Positions 48,567-60,135 of a stretch of DNA of 64,000 nt are shown here, one piece after another. How positions within the stretch are numbered: the stretch's first letter is position 1; every line of letters starts with the position of its first letter. The DNA is from Pterobdella sp. o SKG-2022. Its lineage: Eukaryota > Annelida > Clitellata > Hirudinida > Piscicolidae. Both the position numbers and the translations under genes were made by a program. Location: positions 15,873,760 through 15,937,759 of the forward strand of contig OZ038320.1 in assembly GCA_964035795.1 (NCBI GenBank), in the 5' to 3' direction. Under the pieces are notes generated by a model. The model had not been told where the DNA came from. It saw nothing but the letters and a program-made list of their open reading frames with translations, and did not search any database.

Positions 48567-51566
48567 TTATGAAGCAATATTCAATATTCCTAAAGCAGAA
48601 CTTTCTTTATATGAATATTAATAAATTTCATTTTTGAAATTTTATTTCGAAGGTATTCATCCATCATTATAATCCTTGCATATAAAATCAAATTAAATAA
48701 GACATTGAGAATTTTGCATGCATATGTGCTAGGTTAGCGGGATGAAGGAGGGTAGTAAGGAGATAACGTCATTTTAAAGATGCATAATATGAGCTAAAGA
48801 AGATGAAGCAGAAAAAAGAATAAATAAGCAAAAAAGACAGAGCTGCCATTAATGCTTATAGAAAAAAAAAGATTGAAGATAATGAAAAAAATAATTTCGT
48901 ATGTGTTAAGTCATACCAATATGAAGAAAAACTTGAAATATTGTAATGGAAAGTTCACAATGAAATCATTCCGCTCTTTCTCTTGAATATGTGAAACCAA
49001 TGATTGCTGTTTTTATAAATAATAAACATTAATATTCTAAACTTTGAAAGAACTATAAGGTTTCTTAGAGCTTGAATAAAAGAATTTTATGATTTAATTA
49101 AAATGCAAAGTGAACGATTGAATGATCATTCTATTATGTATTTTTTACACATTTTATTGTCACTTTGAATTTCGCTCTCCTTTTAAGCCGGACTATAGGC
49201 GGAATATTTTTCGCTATCAAAACATAAAACACAATCGTTTATATGTAAATTTTAGCTTTTTGAAAAAATTAAAAAACATAAAATTCGTTTTTTGATTGTG
49301 GAACCTTGCTTTGTATCCATGATAAAATTGAGTATTCCCTATAATAACATCAAACACAAATACTTCAAGAAAAAAGAAAAGCACGATTTGAAAGAGTTTT
49401 TTTTTAAATTATTGCATAAGAAAAAACAAATAGAAATAAATTCTCCATGCAAACCTTCAATTTATTCTTCATATAAACAATATTTTATATAGTAAGAACC
49501 CGTAGCTGTCGTACTTCATCAAGGTTATTCCGATATTATTACATATATTCTCAGAATTGGATTTTACTGTTGTATATCTTTTAGTAATAGAAGTAGACAG
49601 CAGTGGACTTATCTTTTTAATCCACATTACCTATAACGTGGCTTTAGGTATAAAAGGCCATTTTAGTTAAAAAAAAATAGTTTCAAAACTGTCAAACTGA
49701 GTTAACATCAAACTCGAATCTATGTGAATACCTGCCATTCCACACTTGGGCAGTTTGCTTTGCCGTTTTCGACTATAATCGTCCGTCTAAGCAAATGAAA
49801 ACAACATCAAATTTCAGTTTTTTGGTCGAGTTTGGGGTTCACTATTATAATCTTAGTCGTCGATTTTTACTGTTTGTAATAGTTTAAAATTCTCCGTAAC
49901 TATATTTATACCCTTCCACTTATAAACCTCTTCTAAATCTTCAATCGATCGTTTACAACACAAAGAATACAAAATTTTCAACTTATTTGAAGCAGTTTCA
50001 AATGATGTTTCTATTCTCATTATTGTAAAACGTTGCACAATTTACCTCAAAATTATGCAATTCACAGCTTTCAATGGTTTCGAGTCTACTGCAAGTACAA
50101 GTTGATAATATGGAGAAGATTCAACGTGGATGTAGAGTGACAGAATGTGAATCTATACACTTAACCATCGTGGGTGACATACTCACTCCACTAAGTGAGC
50201 CATTGGTATGCCTCAATAGAATGTCTGGACTACCTTATCCCACCTTGAGTGCTAACATTGTATGTAACTCTCGAAGAACTAACAGATTAACCCATTGCTG
50301 CCGAAAATTATTAAACCGAAAAAGTGGTAGATTAATGAAGTTTATAAATATTAATTCAAAAAAAAATTCAAAAATAATATTAAAAATTATGTTCAACTGC
50401 TTTTCACTGTACATGAATAAACGAGTTTTTTTTTTACTATTCGCCTATAATTTTCGTTTGATTGTTAGAAATTTTGGTTTTATTATTTTCCAGACTTGCC
50501 AAATTTTACATTTTTCAATATCATACAGTTTTGATCACTTTTTGATGATTGCTTTTGAAAAATTTGATACAACAAAATAAAGATGAAAAAACGTTATTTT
50601 TTTTATTCTGTTGATAAAATAAATTTAAAAAAAAACTATTTTGTAAAAATTATTAATGGAGAAAATGTCACTTTTCATACCCGCTCCCAGTTAAAAAAGA
50701 ATCAAATAGTAGAGAGGACCAACAGAACAATTTATTTTTCATCAAGAAGTTATTTTGTATGATAGTTTTTCTAATTGTGAAATTTATTTTTTCATTTTGT
50801 ATTTTTCATTGACCTGATCAACTTAACTGTCTTTATGATCATAATGATGGCCGCATAAAACATGACGTAAAAAAGGGCTCTTGCCTAAACTAAAATTATA
50901 TTAAAATTTAAATTCACACTTTAATTTTTGTACTAAATAACTTTGAAATTAATAAATAATAGTTATTACCAACTATGAATAAAAAATAGACCAAAAAAGT
51001 GTAAAAATCAACATACTTTTGTGATAAAATAATTTATATATTGGGTGAGTATAAAAATCCAAATGAAACAGCACAGGCCTGATGTTGAATCAAAAAAGGC
51101 TGACTCAGAAATATCGGGAATTAGAAAACATGCTCGATATTGTACCCTTGGAGAAATTAACTGAGAGACTTCTGAGATTTTAGAAATTGAAAAAGAAAAA
51201 AACAAGTTTTCACTACAAAAAATCTCTTGGTAAGGGAGAGCCTTGAAATAAAAACAATTCTGTTTTCAATGGCTATAATGACCCACAACTCATAGTTAAT
51301 ACTAATGCCTGGGATTCAATATTAAAGGATTTTAAAAAAATTGAGCGGGACTATGGCCGAGGAAGGACATAGAAAAAAAGTTTTTCTGATAAAATTTGAC
51401 ATCGTTTAGAAAATTATTTTTCTTTGAAGTACTCTCGAACAATTAATTATTTGAAATAATACCATTGAAATTAAAATAACTTCTATTTTTTACGAATAAT
51501 TAACTTATTCTGAATTATATTTTTGGATTGAATTACTATATAACCATAGTTACGATTTTATTTTTT
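48567..51566. other. AT-rich intergenic DNA with unassigned short frames
   Basis: A plus-strand frame at 50074-50580 (168 codons) has a less biased first third (TVGDILTPLSEP-like and CLNRMSGLPYP) and a low-complexity remainder. I do not recognise it. A minus-strand frame at 49853-50038 is also unassigned. Confidence 0.35.
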
Positions 51567-51620
51567 TTTGCTAACGTTTTATGATAAGGCTAAAATTATC
51601 GAAAATTATAGTTTTTGTTG
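51567..51620 (+). repeat. P2 repeat, single-arm copy
   Basis: Reads GCTAACGTTTTATGATAAGG and TATCGAAAATTATAG, nearly identical to the inner half of the P2 right arm at 25815-25860. Confidence 0.65.
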
Positions 51621-51984
51621 AATTTGAATTAATTCAAATCGTATCGAAAGTTTTGGGACAAATCATGGCAATTCTTATGAAAAGTCACTATTTTTGTCGA
51701 AACGAAAAATTTTTAGATTTAAAAATATAGTGATTTAGATAAATCTTAATTTTTTCGCAAGTTCTTTTTGAAAATTATATCAAATTACCTAAAAACATAT
51801 ACCTAAAAAATCAGAACCACCAATAAAAACAAGTTACAGTCAAAAAATATACGAAAAAATGATAAAATAAAACAAAAACCAAAACATAAAGATCATATTA
51901 CTTGGGTCTCAAAATCACATTTTTCAAATAAATCAACAATTTAAAAAGAGCATTCACCAACTTCTGGTTCCAAACTAGGAAACA

Positions 51985-54960
51985 TTCTGTTATTATTATA
52001 TTATTATTATTATTATTTTTTTTTTTTTTTTATAACGCACAGTTATCAATTCAGAATTGTTTCAGAGGCGCTCAAGGTTTGTAAGAGATTATGACTGGAG
52101 TTGTTTATGGTATAAGGGAGTTTTCAAAAGTTTGCGAAAGTTCATGAGAGAAGGCGATGAGCGCAAGTTAGAAGGAAGAGAATTCCACAGACGTGGAGCC
52201 TGGTGAGAAAAAGAGCGACTAGTAAACAAGCTTGAAGAAACAGGTTGATGAAACTGGAAACCACAGTGCAAGAATCTGAATGGTTGACGTGTGTGTCTAA
52301 TAGACAAAAGATCAAAAAGATAAGTAAGTTGTTCAAGCTTGAGAGTGCAGGCAATGAGCCAAAGTAATTTAAACATGCATCTTTGGAAGACAGGTAGCCA
52401 GTGCAAACAATCAAAACAGTAGCTGGAAAAGCTGAAATAATCAGTTTGAAGAACCGTTTTTGTTGGGTGGTTTTGGAGGGCTTGAAGTTTGCATAAAAGA
52501 TAGTTTGGCTGCCTTCAAAGGAGAGAAAGAACTAGTGAGGTAAAGAGGGCATTAGCAGTGACAAAAAGTATAAATTTGCGTACTTTTTTTTTGGCATGGA
52601 TGTGGAAATTGGAAGATTGGATTATTTGAAAAATAAAGTGAGCAAAGTTCAAATTTGAATCTAAAGCGACACCTAAGATTTTGAGCTCAGAAGATATAGG
52701 AAGTGTGCTGCCGCTGAGGGTTACCACAGAAGAGAGATTGCTAAAAGACGAGAGCTGCCGACAAGCATGACCTCACTTTTAGTAGGGTTCAGTTTCAGTT
52801 GGCTTTGGGAAAACAATAATGCTACACATGGGTGATGTATAAAGAGAGAAGAGGATTGGTTCCAGAACGGAGCTTTGCGGCACGCCTGAGTTGAGTGATG
52901 TAAGAGAAGAAGAGAAATTTTCCATTTTAATGAACTGAGAACGTTGAGCGAGATAAGATCGAGGTCAGAAATAATGAAGTGTCTTTTAAAATATCAATTA
53001 AGATATTGTGGTCGAGAGTGTCAAAAGCAGCAGAAAGGTCTAGTGAAACCAAAACGGCCGCATGTCCAGTAGCGCAGATGTTGCGAAGACTGTCAGTAAT
53101 GCGTAGAAGTGTGGTTTCTGTCCAGTGGTGCTTGCGATATGCTGATTGAAAAAGATTGAAATTAGAAAATGATGAAACGTGAGAAGTTATTCTGGAAAGA
53201 ATGAGTCTTTCGATAATTTTTGAAATGGTGCTCAAGTTAGAAATAGGACGGTAGTTCGAAGGAATGGTAGGGTCCAAATTGCCTTTTAAGCAAAGGGATA
53301 ACTTTTGCTGCTTTAAAGAAGGCGGAAAATATTGCTTGGGAAAAAGACAAATTGGTAAGTTTGGAAACTATTGGAGCAAAGAGATGAGAAAAACGTTTTC
53401 AAGTGGACGTGGGATTAAGTCTAATGGAGAAGATTTGTTGGGTAAAGAGCGAATGAGCCTACTCACTTCTTCAACGCTGACAAATGAAAAATAATAGAGT
53501 GGTGTTCGATTGTATGTTAGAATAGGGTCTGTGCAGCGCGAAATGGACGTTGGCAAAAATTTGTGATAAGAGTGATTTTCTCTTTAAAAAAGCTACTAAA
53601 GGTATTCACAAGATTGATAGTTTCTGAAGAGCTGCGTGGTGAAGAAAGAGGGGATCTATGTAGGATGGAGTTGGTATTTTTTCAAAAGACTTTTAAATTT
53701 GGTTTGACAGATGCAAACATGTTGTTAAAATAATCAGCAAGGGATTTAAAGATGAGAGCGCGAGCAGTCTTACGAGATTCCTTGAGGGCAGCAAGATGAC
53801 TGGCTGGAACAGGCTTGAATGACCTTAACAATAAGGAAATTTTTTTTTTCAAGTATTCGTCATTTTCTTTCGGCGGCAATAGCGTCAGTGGATAGCTTGT
53901 GATGGGAGTGACTGCTGGGGCAAAAGATGTGGGCGCGAAGGGGGGCATGGTGGTCGATAAGTGATGGAAAGGAGTTGTTCATTGTTGTAAGAAACTCTTC
54001 AAATGGAACATCAGAAAGGTTAGTTAGTGTATTATAGGTATGTCTGAGATCTTTTTCGAAGACAGCATCCTCAAAATTTTCAAAGAAGCGGGAAATTACA
54101 TTGCGAGGTTGAGACTGCATAAAATGAGATAGTGATCCAAGTCAAAGGTTGTCATGCCGATGTCTTGTATGAGATGACTGTTAGGTTTTGGAGTAATGAT
54201 GAGGTCAAGGATGTTACCAAGTCTGTGGGTGGAAAAGTCTATGTGTTGGACCAACTCGAGTTCACGTAAAAAAGCACTAATCAGGTTTTCGTGAGATGTA
54301 CAATTTTGGGTGTTGAAATCATTAATAAAATTTGAAGAAAGAGAATAAAGAAAATAGAGATAAGACGTGAGCTTGCAGATAAAGTTGCTGGTGTTTGGAG
54401 GACGGTAGATTACCGATAGGAGCAAACAGTGTGACGAAAAAGACACTGGCTGTCAATGATTTAAAAGAAGAATGAGACGTGGATTTAATGGCATTCAATC
54501 TAATGGAGTTTACGGAAATTACAGAAATACCTCAGCCTCGTTTGCCGATGGGTCGGTGAGAGTGCAAGACATGAAAGCCATGAGGCACTATGTCATATTT
54601 TGTGACATTACCTGCGTTTTCAGAAATCAAAGTTTCAGTCAGAGCAATAATGTCAAATTTAAGAGAAAGGATAGTATCAAGTACAATAAAAGACTTACTT
54701 CGAGTAGACCTAGGGTTGAAGAGAGCGAATTTAGTAGACAAAGTTACGTTGTGGACTTAAGGATGAGAGGCTGACCGTCATTGCCAAGCAGTGTGGCTCA
54801 TCTTGAGTCGCACTTGCTGCTGAAAAATCGGGCACCTAGAAGAAGAGGTAGTTTGGTCTTGACTGGATCGATTCAACTTGGAGCAAAGAACGCAGATAGG
54901 TGAAGTAGATGAAATTACAAAAAGTGGGCAATAAGGGCTTGGGAAATGAATATCCGAAAA
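51985..54960 (-). mobile_element. Rex1-like LINE, copy 2, antisense, near full length
   Basis: Minus-strand order: endonuclease (KFALFNPRSTRSKSF, FDIIALTETLISENAGNVTK, GFHVLHSHRPIGKRG, LLLSVIYRPPNTSNF, LGNILDLIITPKPNSH), linker, RT start (VEEVSRLIRSLPNKSSPLD, SNYRPISNLSTISKIIERLI), SLDLSAAFDTLDHNILIDIL, a GVPQSSVLEPILFSLY block, then NPTKSEVM, ILGVALDSNLNFAHFI and LHWLPVFQRC with WNSLPSNLRSSPSL. The 3-prime end runs through GAGCGCCTCTG into an A run and AAT repeats. The segment that should carry FADD between SLY and NPTKSEVM is missing, and several frames are broken, so it cannot move by itself. About 54760-54960 may be its 5-prime UTR. Confidence 0.85.
51989..52032. repeat. (ATT)n and poly-T tail of the Rex1-like LINE
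   Basis: ATT repeats followed by a T run; on the minus strand this is a poly-A plus AAT tail. Confidence 0.85.
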
Positions 54961-55359
54961 AGCATGACAATTAACTTCTCTGCATCATCAGAAAAAACTT
55001 TTTTATGAAGTCAACAAACAATAAAAATTGAAATATTATCATTAAAAATAATTTTTAGAGAACTATTTATTGTTCAAATAATTTAGGATTCAGAAATAAA
55101 ATCTATGCTATCTAGCCATAGATAATACATAAAACTATTGCATTTTTGTTCGATCCCCCAAATAAAAAGTATTAAATAACTGGCTAAACAGCCCAAAAAC
55201 GCAGGCAAACTGAAGAAGAAACTGTATAAAAATCAATCTTTGGAACCTCCAGCTAAAACTCTTCTTCCCGTGGGTTGAGAATGTAGACATAATATATTAA
55301 AAACAATCAGTAGCAAATCAAGAGACGTAAAAACCGACAAGAAATAGGTGCTACGACAA
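54961..55359. other. AT-rich stretch, nothing recognised
   Basis: Between two LINE remnants. No homology seen. Confidence 0.4.
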
Positions 55360-55604
55360 CTAAGAAAGATGTGGAACACCTTGACCAAGTCCTTTACACA
55401 AACGGGTCAGCAACAGGTAGTGGTGGAATCGTTGTCACTACTGGCCATTCTAACGGCCCCGTGCTTACCACTTTCTCGCTTCCAACCGAAAAACCGGACT
55501 TTTTTTCAAAAAAAGAAATGAAGACGATGGTCAAGGCACTTCAAATTGTACAGACTGGAAAGCAAGCCCGAAAAGCAAGAATTGTCAGCGACAAACTTTC
55601 TGTC

Positions 55605-55762
55605 AGTAAGGACAACAAACACAAAGTATTTATTAAATGACACGAAGCTTTTCGTAAGGCTAGCTTACATTATCAAGTGATCAAAACGAAAAGCTTCGTG
55701 TCATTTAATAAATAGATTGTGTTTGTTGTCCTTACTTTGCGATTCAGGCTACTGTACTTCAT
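55605..55762 (+). mobile_element. P1 foldback element, copy 2, inserted in the RNase H frame
   Basis: 158 bases flanked by CAAACTTTCTGTC on both sides (55592-55604 and 55763-55775). Removing the element and one repeat restores the RNase H reading VSDKLSVLLSIQSAQ. Arms of about 51 bases (55605-55655, 55686-55736) share AGTAAGGACAACAAACAC and TGACACGAAGCTTTTCGT. About 26 unpaired bases (TTGCGATTCAGGCTACTGTA...) lie between the right arm and the duplication. Reverse orientation to 31292-31449. Confidence 0.85.
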
Positions 55763-56216
55763 CAAACTTTCTGTCCTACTCTCCATTCAGTCAGCACAGC
55801 CCTTCCAGCCGTGCAAAAAGAAAAATGAGTCTGTCATAATGATAGAATTGATAGATCTTTCTTTGCAAAAATGCCAGTTTATCTCCACCTGGTGTGAAAC
55901 CACGGGCAATGAGCTCGCAGACGATCAGGCAACTATAAGAACTGACTTAGACCAACCGTAGACCGACACCACTAAAGCCTTAATCAGAGGAAAAACGCAA
56001 AGCGGTTTAGCATCGTATGAGCAAATGCAACAAGTCTATGGAGATCGTGGCACAAAAGTTAACAGAGCAGCGGAGAAGTCTTGAACGGAAGGATTAAGTG
56101 ACGTTGCACCGCTTCTGGTCTGGTCACTACCCAAGCTTTAAATATTGGTTGGCCAAAAAAAAGCCCTAGATGTCATTTTTACAAAAAGTGGGCTAGGTGA
56201 CGAGATAGCTAAACAC

Positions 56217-56218
<2 letters not shown>

Positions 56219-56306
<88 letters not shown>
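56219..56306. repeat. (TA)n microsatellite
   Basis: About 43 TA units inside the RNase H LINE remnant. Confidence 0.95.
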
Positions 56307-56307
<1 letters not shown>

Positions 56308-56511
56308 CTGCTCACGCATTTATTTCCCGTCTGCGAAAAAACCCACCTTTTGGTTATCATCATCATCATGCACCATTTGACACAATGCCCAAAAGCACAT
56401 AATATGAGAAAAACAGCTTTAAATGCCGGGGTTCTGGAAGTAACATATCCAACATTGTTTTATTTTATTCACCTTACTAGAAAACCGAGCACCTCGTTGT
56501 TAAACAACAAC

Positions 56512-56630
56512 GTGCCAAAAGAATCCACCTTCTTGTGGTGCCAGATCTGCACTCAAACATGAGTGTCGAAGAAGTTCTTAACTACATCAGCTTCCAAATA
56601 CAGAAAATGTTGAGAATCCATCCATCAGGT
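56512..56630 (+). repeat. Interspersed repeat R1, copy 3 (short)
   Basis: GTGCCAAAAGAATCCACCTT and CTTGTGGTGCC match copy 1 at 450-480; it continues through GAGTGTCGAAGAAGTTCTTA to GAGAATCCATCCATCA and then stops. It follows the LINE remnant directly. Confidence 0.7.
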
Positions 56631-59600
56631 GTATACCCGTCAAGAGTACTGGGTTGACTGCAATAGAATCATGGAACACCGATCCACTGCTCCCTATTTA
56701 TAACAGCATGCTGTTATAAATGATATTTGGAAAATGGCAAATAGAAAACTGAGTTTATAAAAAAAAAATTTGTTATGTCAAATTAAAATAACAAAAAAAA
56801 GCAACTAAATTACACTCTTTTTTTAACTCGTTAATAAGAAAACAGTGGCATTTTAAAACCAGTGTTTTTGACAAGATATCTCAATCCTCCTTAAAGCAAT
56901 GTGCTTTCTTTGAAAGAACGGTTGCGTAAGCGAGTTAATTACTAATTTGAATGAGTGCGTGCACGTTGTCGCGTGAGAGAAAACGATGACAAACTTATGA
57001 GCGTTCTTCGTTTTAAAAATCTACTAACACACATTTGTTTGCTAGCGCATAGCTTTAGTTCGTTTCACTTGATGAACTCAAAAAGCTTGGTGCCCTGCTG
57101 ACAGAGATTCACTTTCAGAAAAATACACCCAGTTGCCAAAATGACTGATAGTTTGGCGAATCTAGACACTCATCAATATTTTTTTCTTAAAACTGTCTTG
57201 CAATACCAAAATTTTCTTTTATTTTACACAGAATGGCTGCAAGCAAAAACTTTCTTTTAGACATGGATTAATAGGCGTTTTATTTTTTTGCCTTTCCAGC
57301 TTGTCTGTCCTTGCACCTAGCACGTCGTCTTTTGATTTTTCATGTCTTCATTAACAAAAATGATTACCTATCCTAGAAAAATTTGAAACAACAGCAAAAG
57401 CTTTGACAAAAAAACGATCTTTAGGTTCCTTTGAATTCAAAAAACTACGTGACGAGATGCAATCAAGTGTCTCGTCGTAAGAACTAACAAATATCATTTT
57501 GAAACAGCACATTCGCTTTTTTTACAAGCTCACAATCTTACTCAAGCTGAATTATTTTTCAAAATCCATAAGAAACGGGCTGTTAGACAAGAAAGCATTC
57601 ATGATTGTGATGTTCTTCCGCGTTTGATTATGACTATCTTTTCTGCACAAATTTCCTTGTGGTGCTCAGTAGATGCACTCTGCCAGAATACACTCTTATG
57701 CAGACTAAGCACAAAGAACATTCTGAGACACCCATGTTTTAGTCATGTAGCTAAACATGCTTTTGAAAATTTTTAACTTTTGATTCAGTTTAAAACGTAG
57801 GTCTTGACTGAGGTAAAGGCAAATGGCTTTACAATATGGCTTATAAAGCTAGTAAATACCTCATCAAGGATGCTGTTTGACCGAACGCTTTTTCTTCACT
57901 TCACTTGCTAAAACAGTAAACGACCTTATCCAGGGTTTACAACAAGAATTAGTGAGTTCAAAATTAAAAGTCTTAAGAGAAACTAAATTTGTGTTTCGGG
58001 GTTTTATAAGGTTATACGTTTTTTCAGGCTCAAGAAGATTCATCTTCAAGACTAAAGATGAGATCGAATTTGGCTGTTCAAGAAGATTTCAATGGCTATC
58101 GATTGTGGCCATTCAAATGCAGTTGATTTGTAGTCTGTCTAAAGCTTTTGATGTAACTATTTCTGTTTTTTACCAAATTTTTAATTTTTGATTTGTTCAA
58201 CTTTATATAACACTTCAATGCAGATATTTCATTAGGTTCCAAATTTTAAGGTTCATAAATACTTTTACTATTGAAAAACTAGTAAAAAACTATATGATTT
58301 AACTACTCTATTTTATGCAGATTTTTAGAAATTTTTGTTTATTCAAACCTTTTATTTTTTGGTAAAAAAAACTTCATTTAAAAAAGAAATATTTATAGAG
58401 ATGGGATTGAAAAATAATAGATAAGTGTTAGTTAGAATTAAACCAAAAACTATATATTTTTTATTATAAAGTACGAAGCATTTCGTCAAAATTTTCAAAT
58501 ATTTAACATACTTGAAAATGTTACACTCTTATCCACCAGCAACGTTTTTGGGACGCGCAAATAAAGGAATATATTTCAATAACGATTTATAGTCTAAGTA
58601 AAATTTTAGTTTCAATTTGAGAAAGGTTTTCATTTTTCAACATATTTCGATATTGACTGGTATTTTAGAGTGTTAATTATCCTGTGTTTCGTATGGCGAA
58701 GTGGAATCGGAACACACAAAAACATATTTGATTTTTGGACAAAGAATCATAAAATAAATAGAAAAACTCATTTTTTTAGATGATATTATTTATTAAATTA
58801 TATTTATATAAAAAATTCCGATTTATAAAACGCTGTAAACGACGATTTGTTGTAAGATGGCTCATTCAGAATGTTATGTGTGGTAATATAGCTTACGAAT
58901 TGGAGCTTGATGTGACTTTGCAATATTTTCTTTGTACGGCCAATACGATCATTTTTTTTATAATATAGTTTTAAAAAGTACAGTTTGTTTTCACTAAATT
59001 AAATTTACAGCAAGCACTTTGATCTATAAGGAAAAGCTCTTTATAAATACCACATTACATTCGTGTGCTGACAAGAGCGCCAATTAGCTAATTATAATGC
59101 AAATTAGCTAATTATTTATGCAAAGATTGTAAAAAATTATATATTCACAAAAAAAATGTTAACGAGTTTACTGTTTCATAAATACCTTTACAAATTTTGA
59201 AAGTTAAATTTCACTGATTCAATTTCCAGCCTTTCAGTATGTTAAAATGCGGTGAAAAAATTTTTAGCAATTTGAAGTTAAATTTGACAGGTATCAACTT
59301 TCATTTAGCATTATAAGTATTGCATTCTTATAATATTATTGAATATAAAATAGCATATTTACTTATAAAATAGCTTAAAAAAAGAAAAAATATTATCATT
59401 GAAGTTATCTATTTCAACTTAAAAGTTAAATTTGGCAGGTCTTAATTTTAATCCTATATTATTTAATAGGAAATTGTATACTAACATGTTTTTATGTACT
59501 CTATAGTACTTTTTTATTAGTATTTTCATTTTTCATGATTGGGCTCCCATGGAATAGCACCCTGTGAAACCTATACATTGTACAAAAAATCCCAATTTTG

Positions 59601-59864
59601 GACCATGTAATGACTTACTCATACCATAACTTCATGTTTGTATAAGTGTCATATATGCCTGTTTTTTGAAAATTAATTTGAAAGTATGTTTTTACATTAT
59701 TTCAAGCATATTTCGAAACTATTTTCAAAGTTTAATGATATTTCATTAGAAAAATTTTCATATTTCCATTTTACAAAAAGCCAAAAGTAGTGTACATTAC
59801 AAAGTTCGAAATTATACAAATAATTATTAACAATATTGCAAAATTAGCTACGTACATTACTACA
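56631..59864. other. AT-rich DNA with a perfect palindrome, no supported gene
   Basis: Contains a 26-base palindrome at 56696-56721, a moderately GC-rich patch at 57080-57730 with short unassigned frames, a 104-codon frame at 57877-58191 without recognisable domain, and a duplicated ATGCAAAT/TAATTA cluster at 59085-59130. Words ACGAAGCATTTCGT (about 58475) and ACGAAGCTTTTCGT (about 60293) resemble the P1 arms. Confidence 0.35.
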
Positions 59865-60135
59865 ATTAATTAAATAATCCATAGTCTTATTTCTATCATA
59901 AGGTATAACTATATTCTATAACCTAAGGTTCATTTCTTCATATAAACCACGTTCCCTTTTTAATATACTACCACTTAAATGAAGCCTACAACCTGATTGT
60001 TCTAATATTAAGTTCCTAGTTAAATTATTAAAGTTGATCCTATACTCTAACTCTCTTATTTAAACTTTTATTCCAGCCCTCAATTGCATTTTTTGCACGA
60101 GACAAGTTCTTTAATATCCTTCGAAAGTTGTTCCC
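59865..60135 (-). pseudogene. MULE-like transposase C-terminal remnant
   Basis: On the minus strand reads NLSRAKNAIEGWNKSLNKRV, then after a frame change FNNLTRNLILEQSGCRLHLS, LKRERGLYEEMNLRL and PYDRNKTMDYLINC. The pattern N-x-x-EGWN followed by LI--L--EQ---R and a DYL end is typical of MULE transposase C-termini. Stops and frame changes show decay. The catalytic core was not found upstream (60136-61100). Confidence 0.55.

Larger units (their letters stand above)
55360..56515 (+). pseudogene. RNase H-bearing LINE C-terminal remnant
   Basis: Reads LDQVLYTNGSATGSGGIVV (RNase H start, the usual YTDGS Asp replaced by Asn), KKEMKTMVKALQIVQ, RKARIVSDKLS, then after an inserted P1 element continues VLLSIQSAQPFQ, CQFISTWCETTGNELADDQA (the GNELAD block), FWSGHYPSFKYWL and, beyond a TA microsatellite, HHLTQCPKAHNMRK. 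RNase H followed by a His/Cys cluster is typical of I, R1 and LOA-type LINEs. No RT was found upstream (5-prime truncated). Frameshifts present. Confidence 0.75.

Noticed and set aside
50074..50580. 168-codon frame
   Set aside because: Only the first third looks non-random and I recognise no family; left as unassigned, not a gene call.
57877..58191. 104-codon frame without repeats
   Set aside because: No recognisable domain and composition like random AT-rich sequence.
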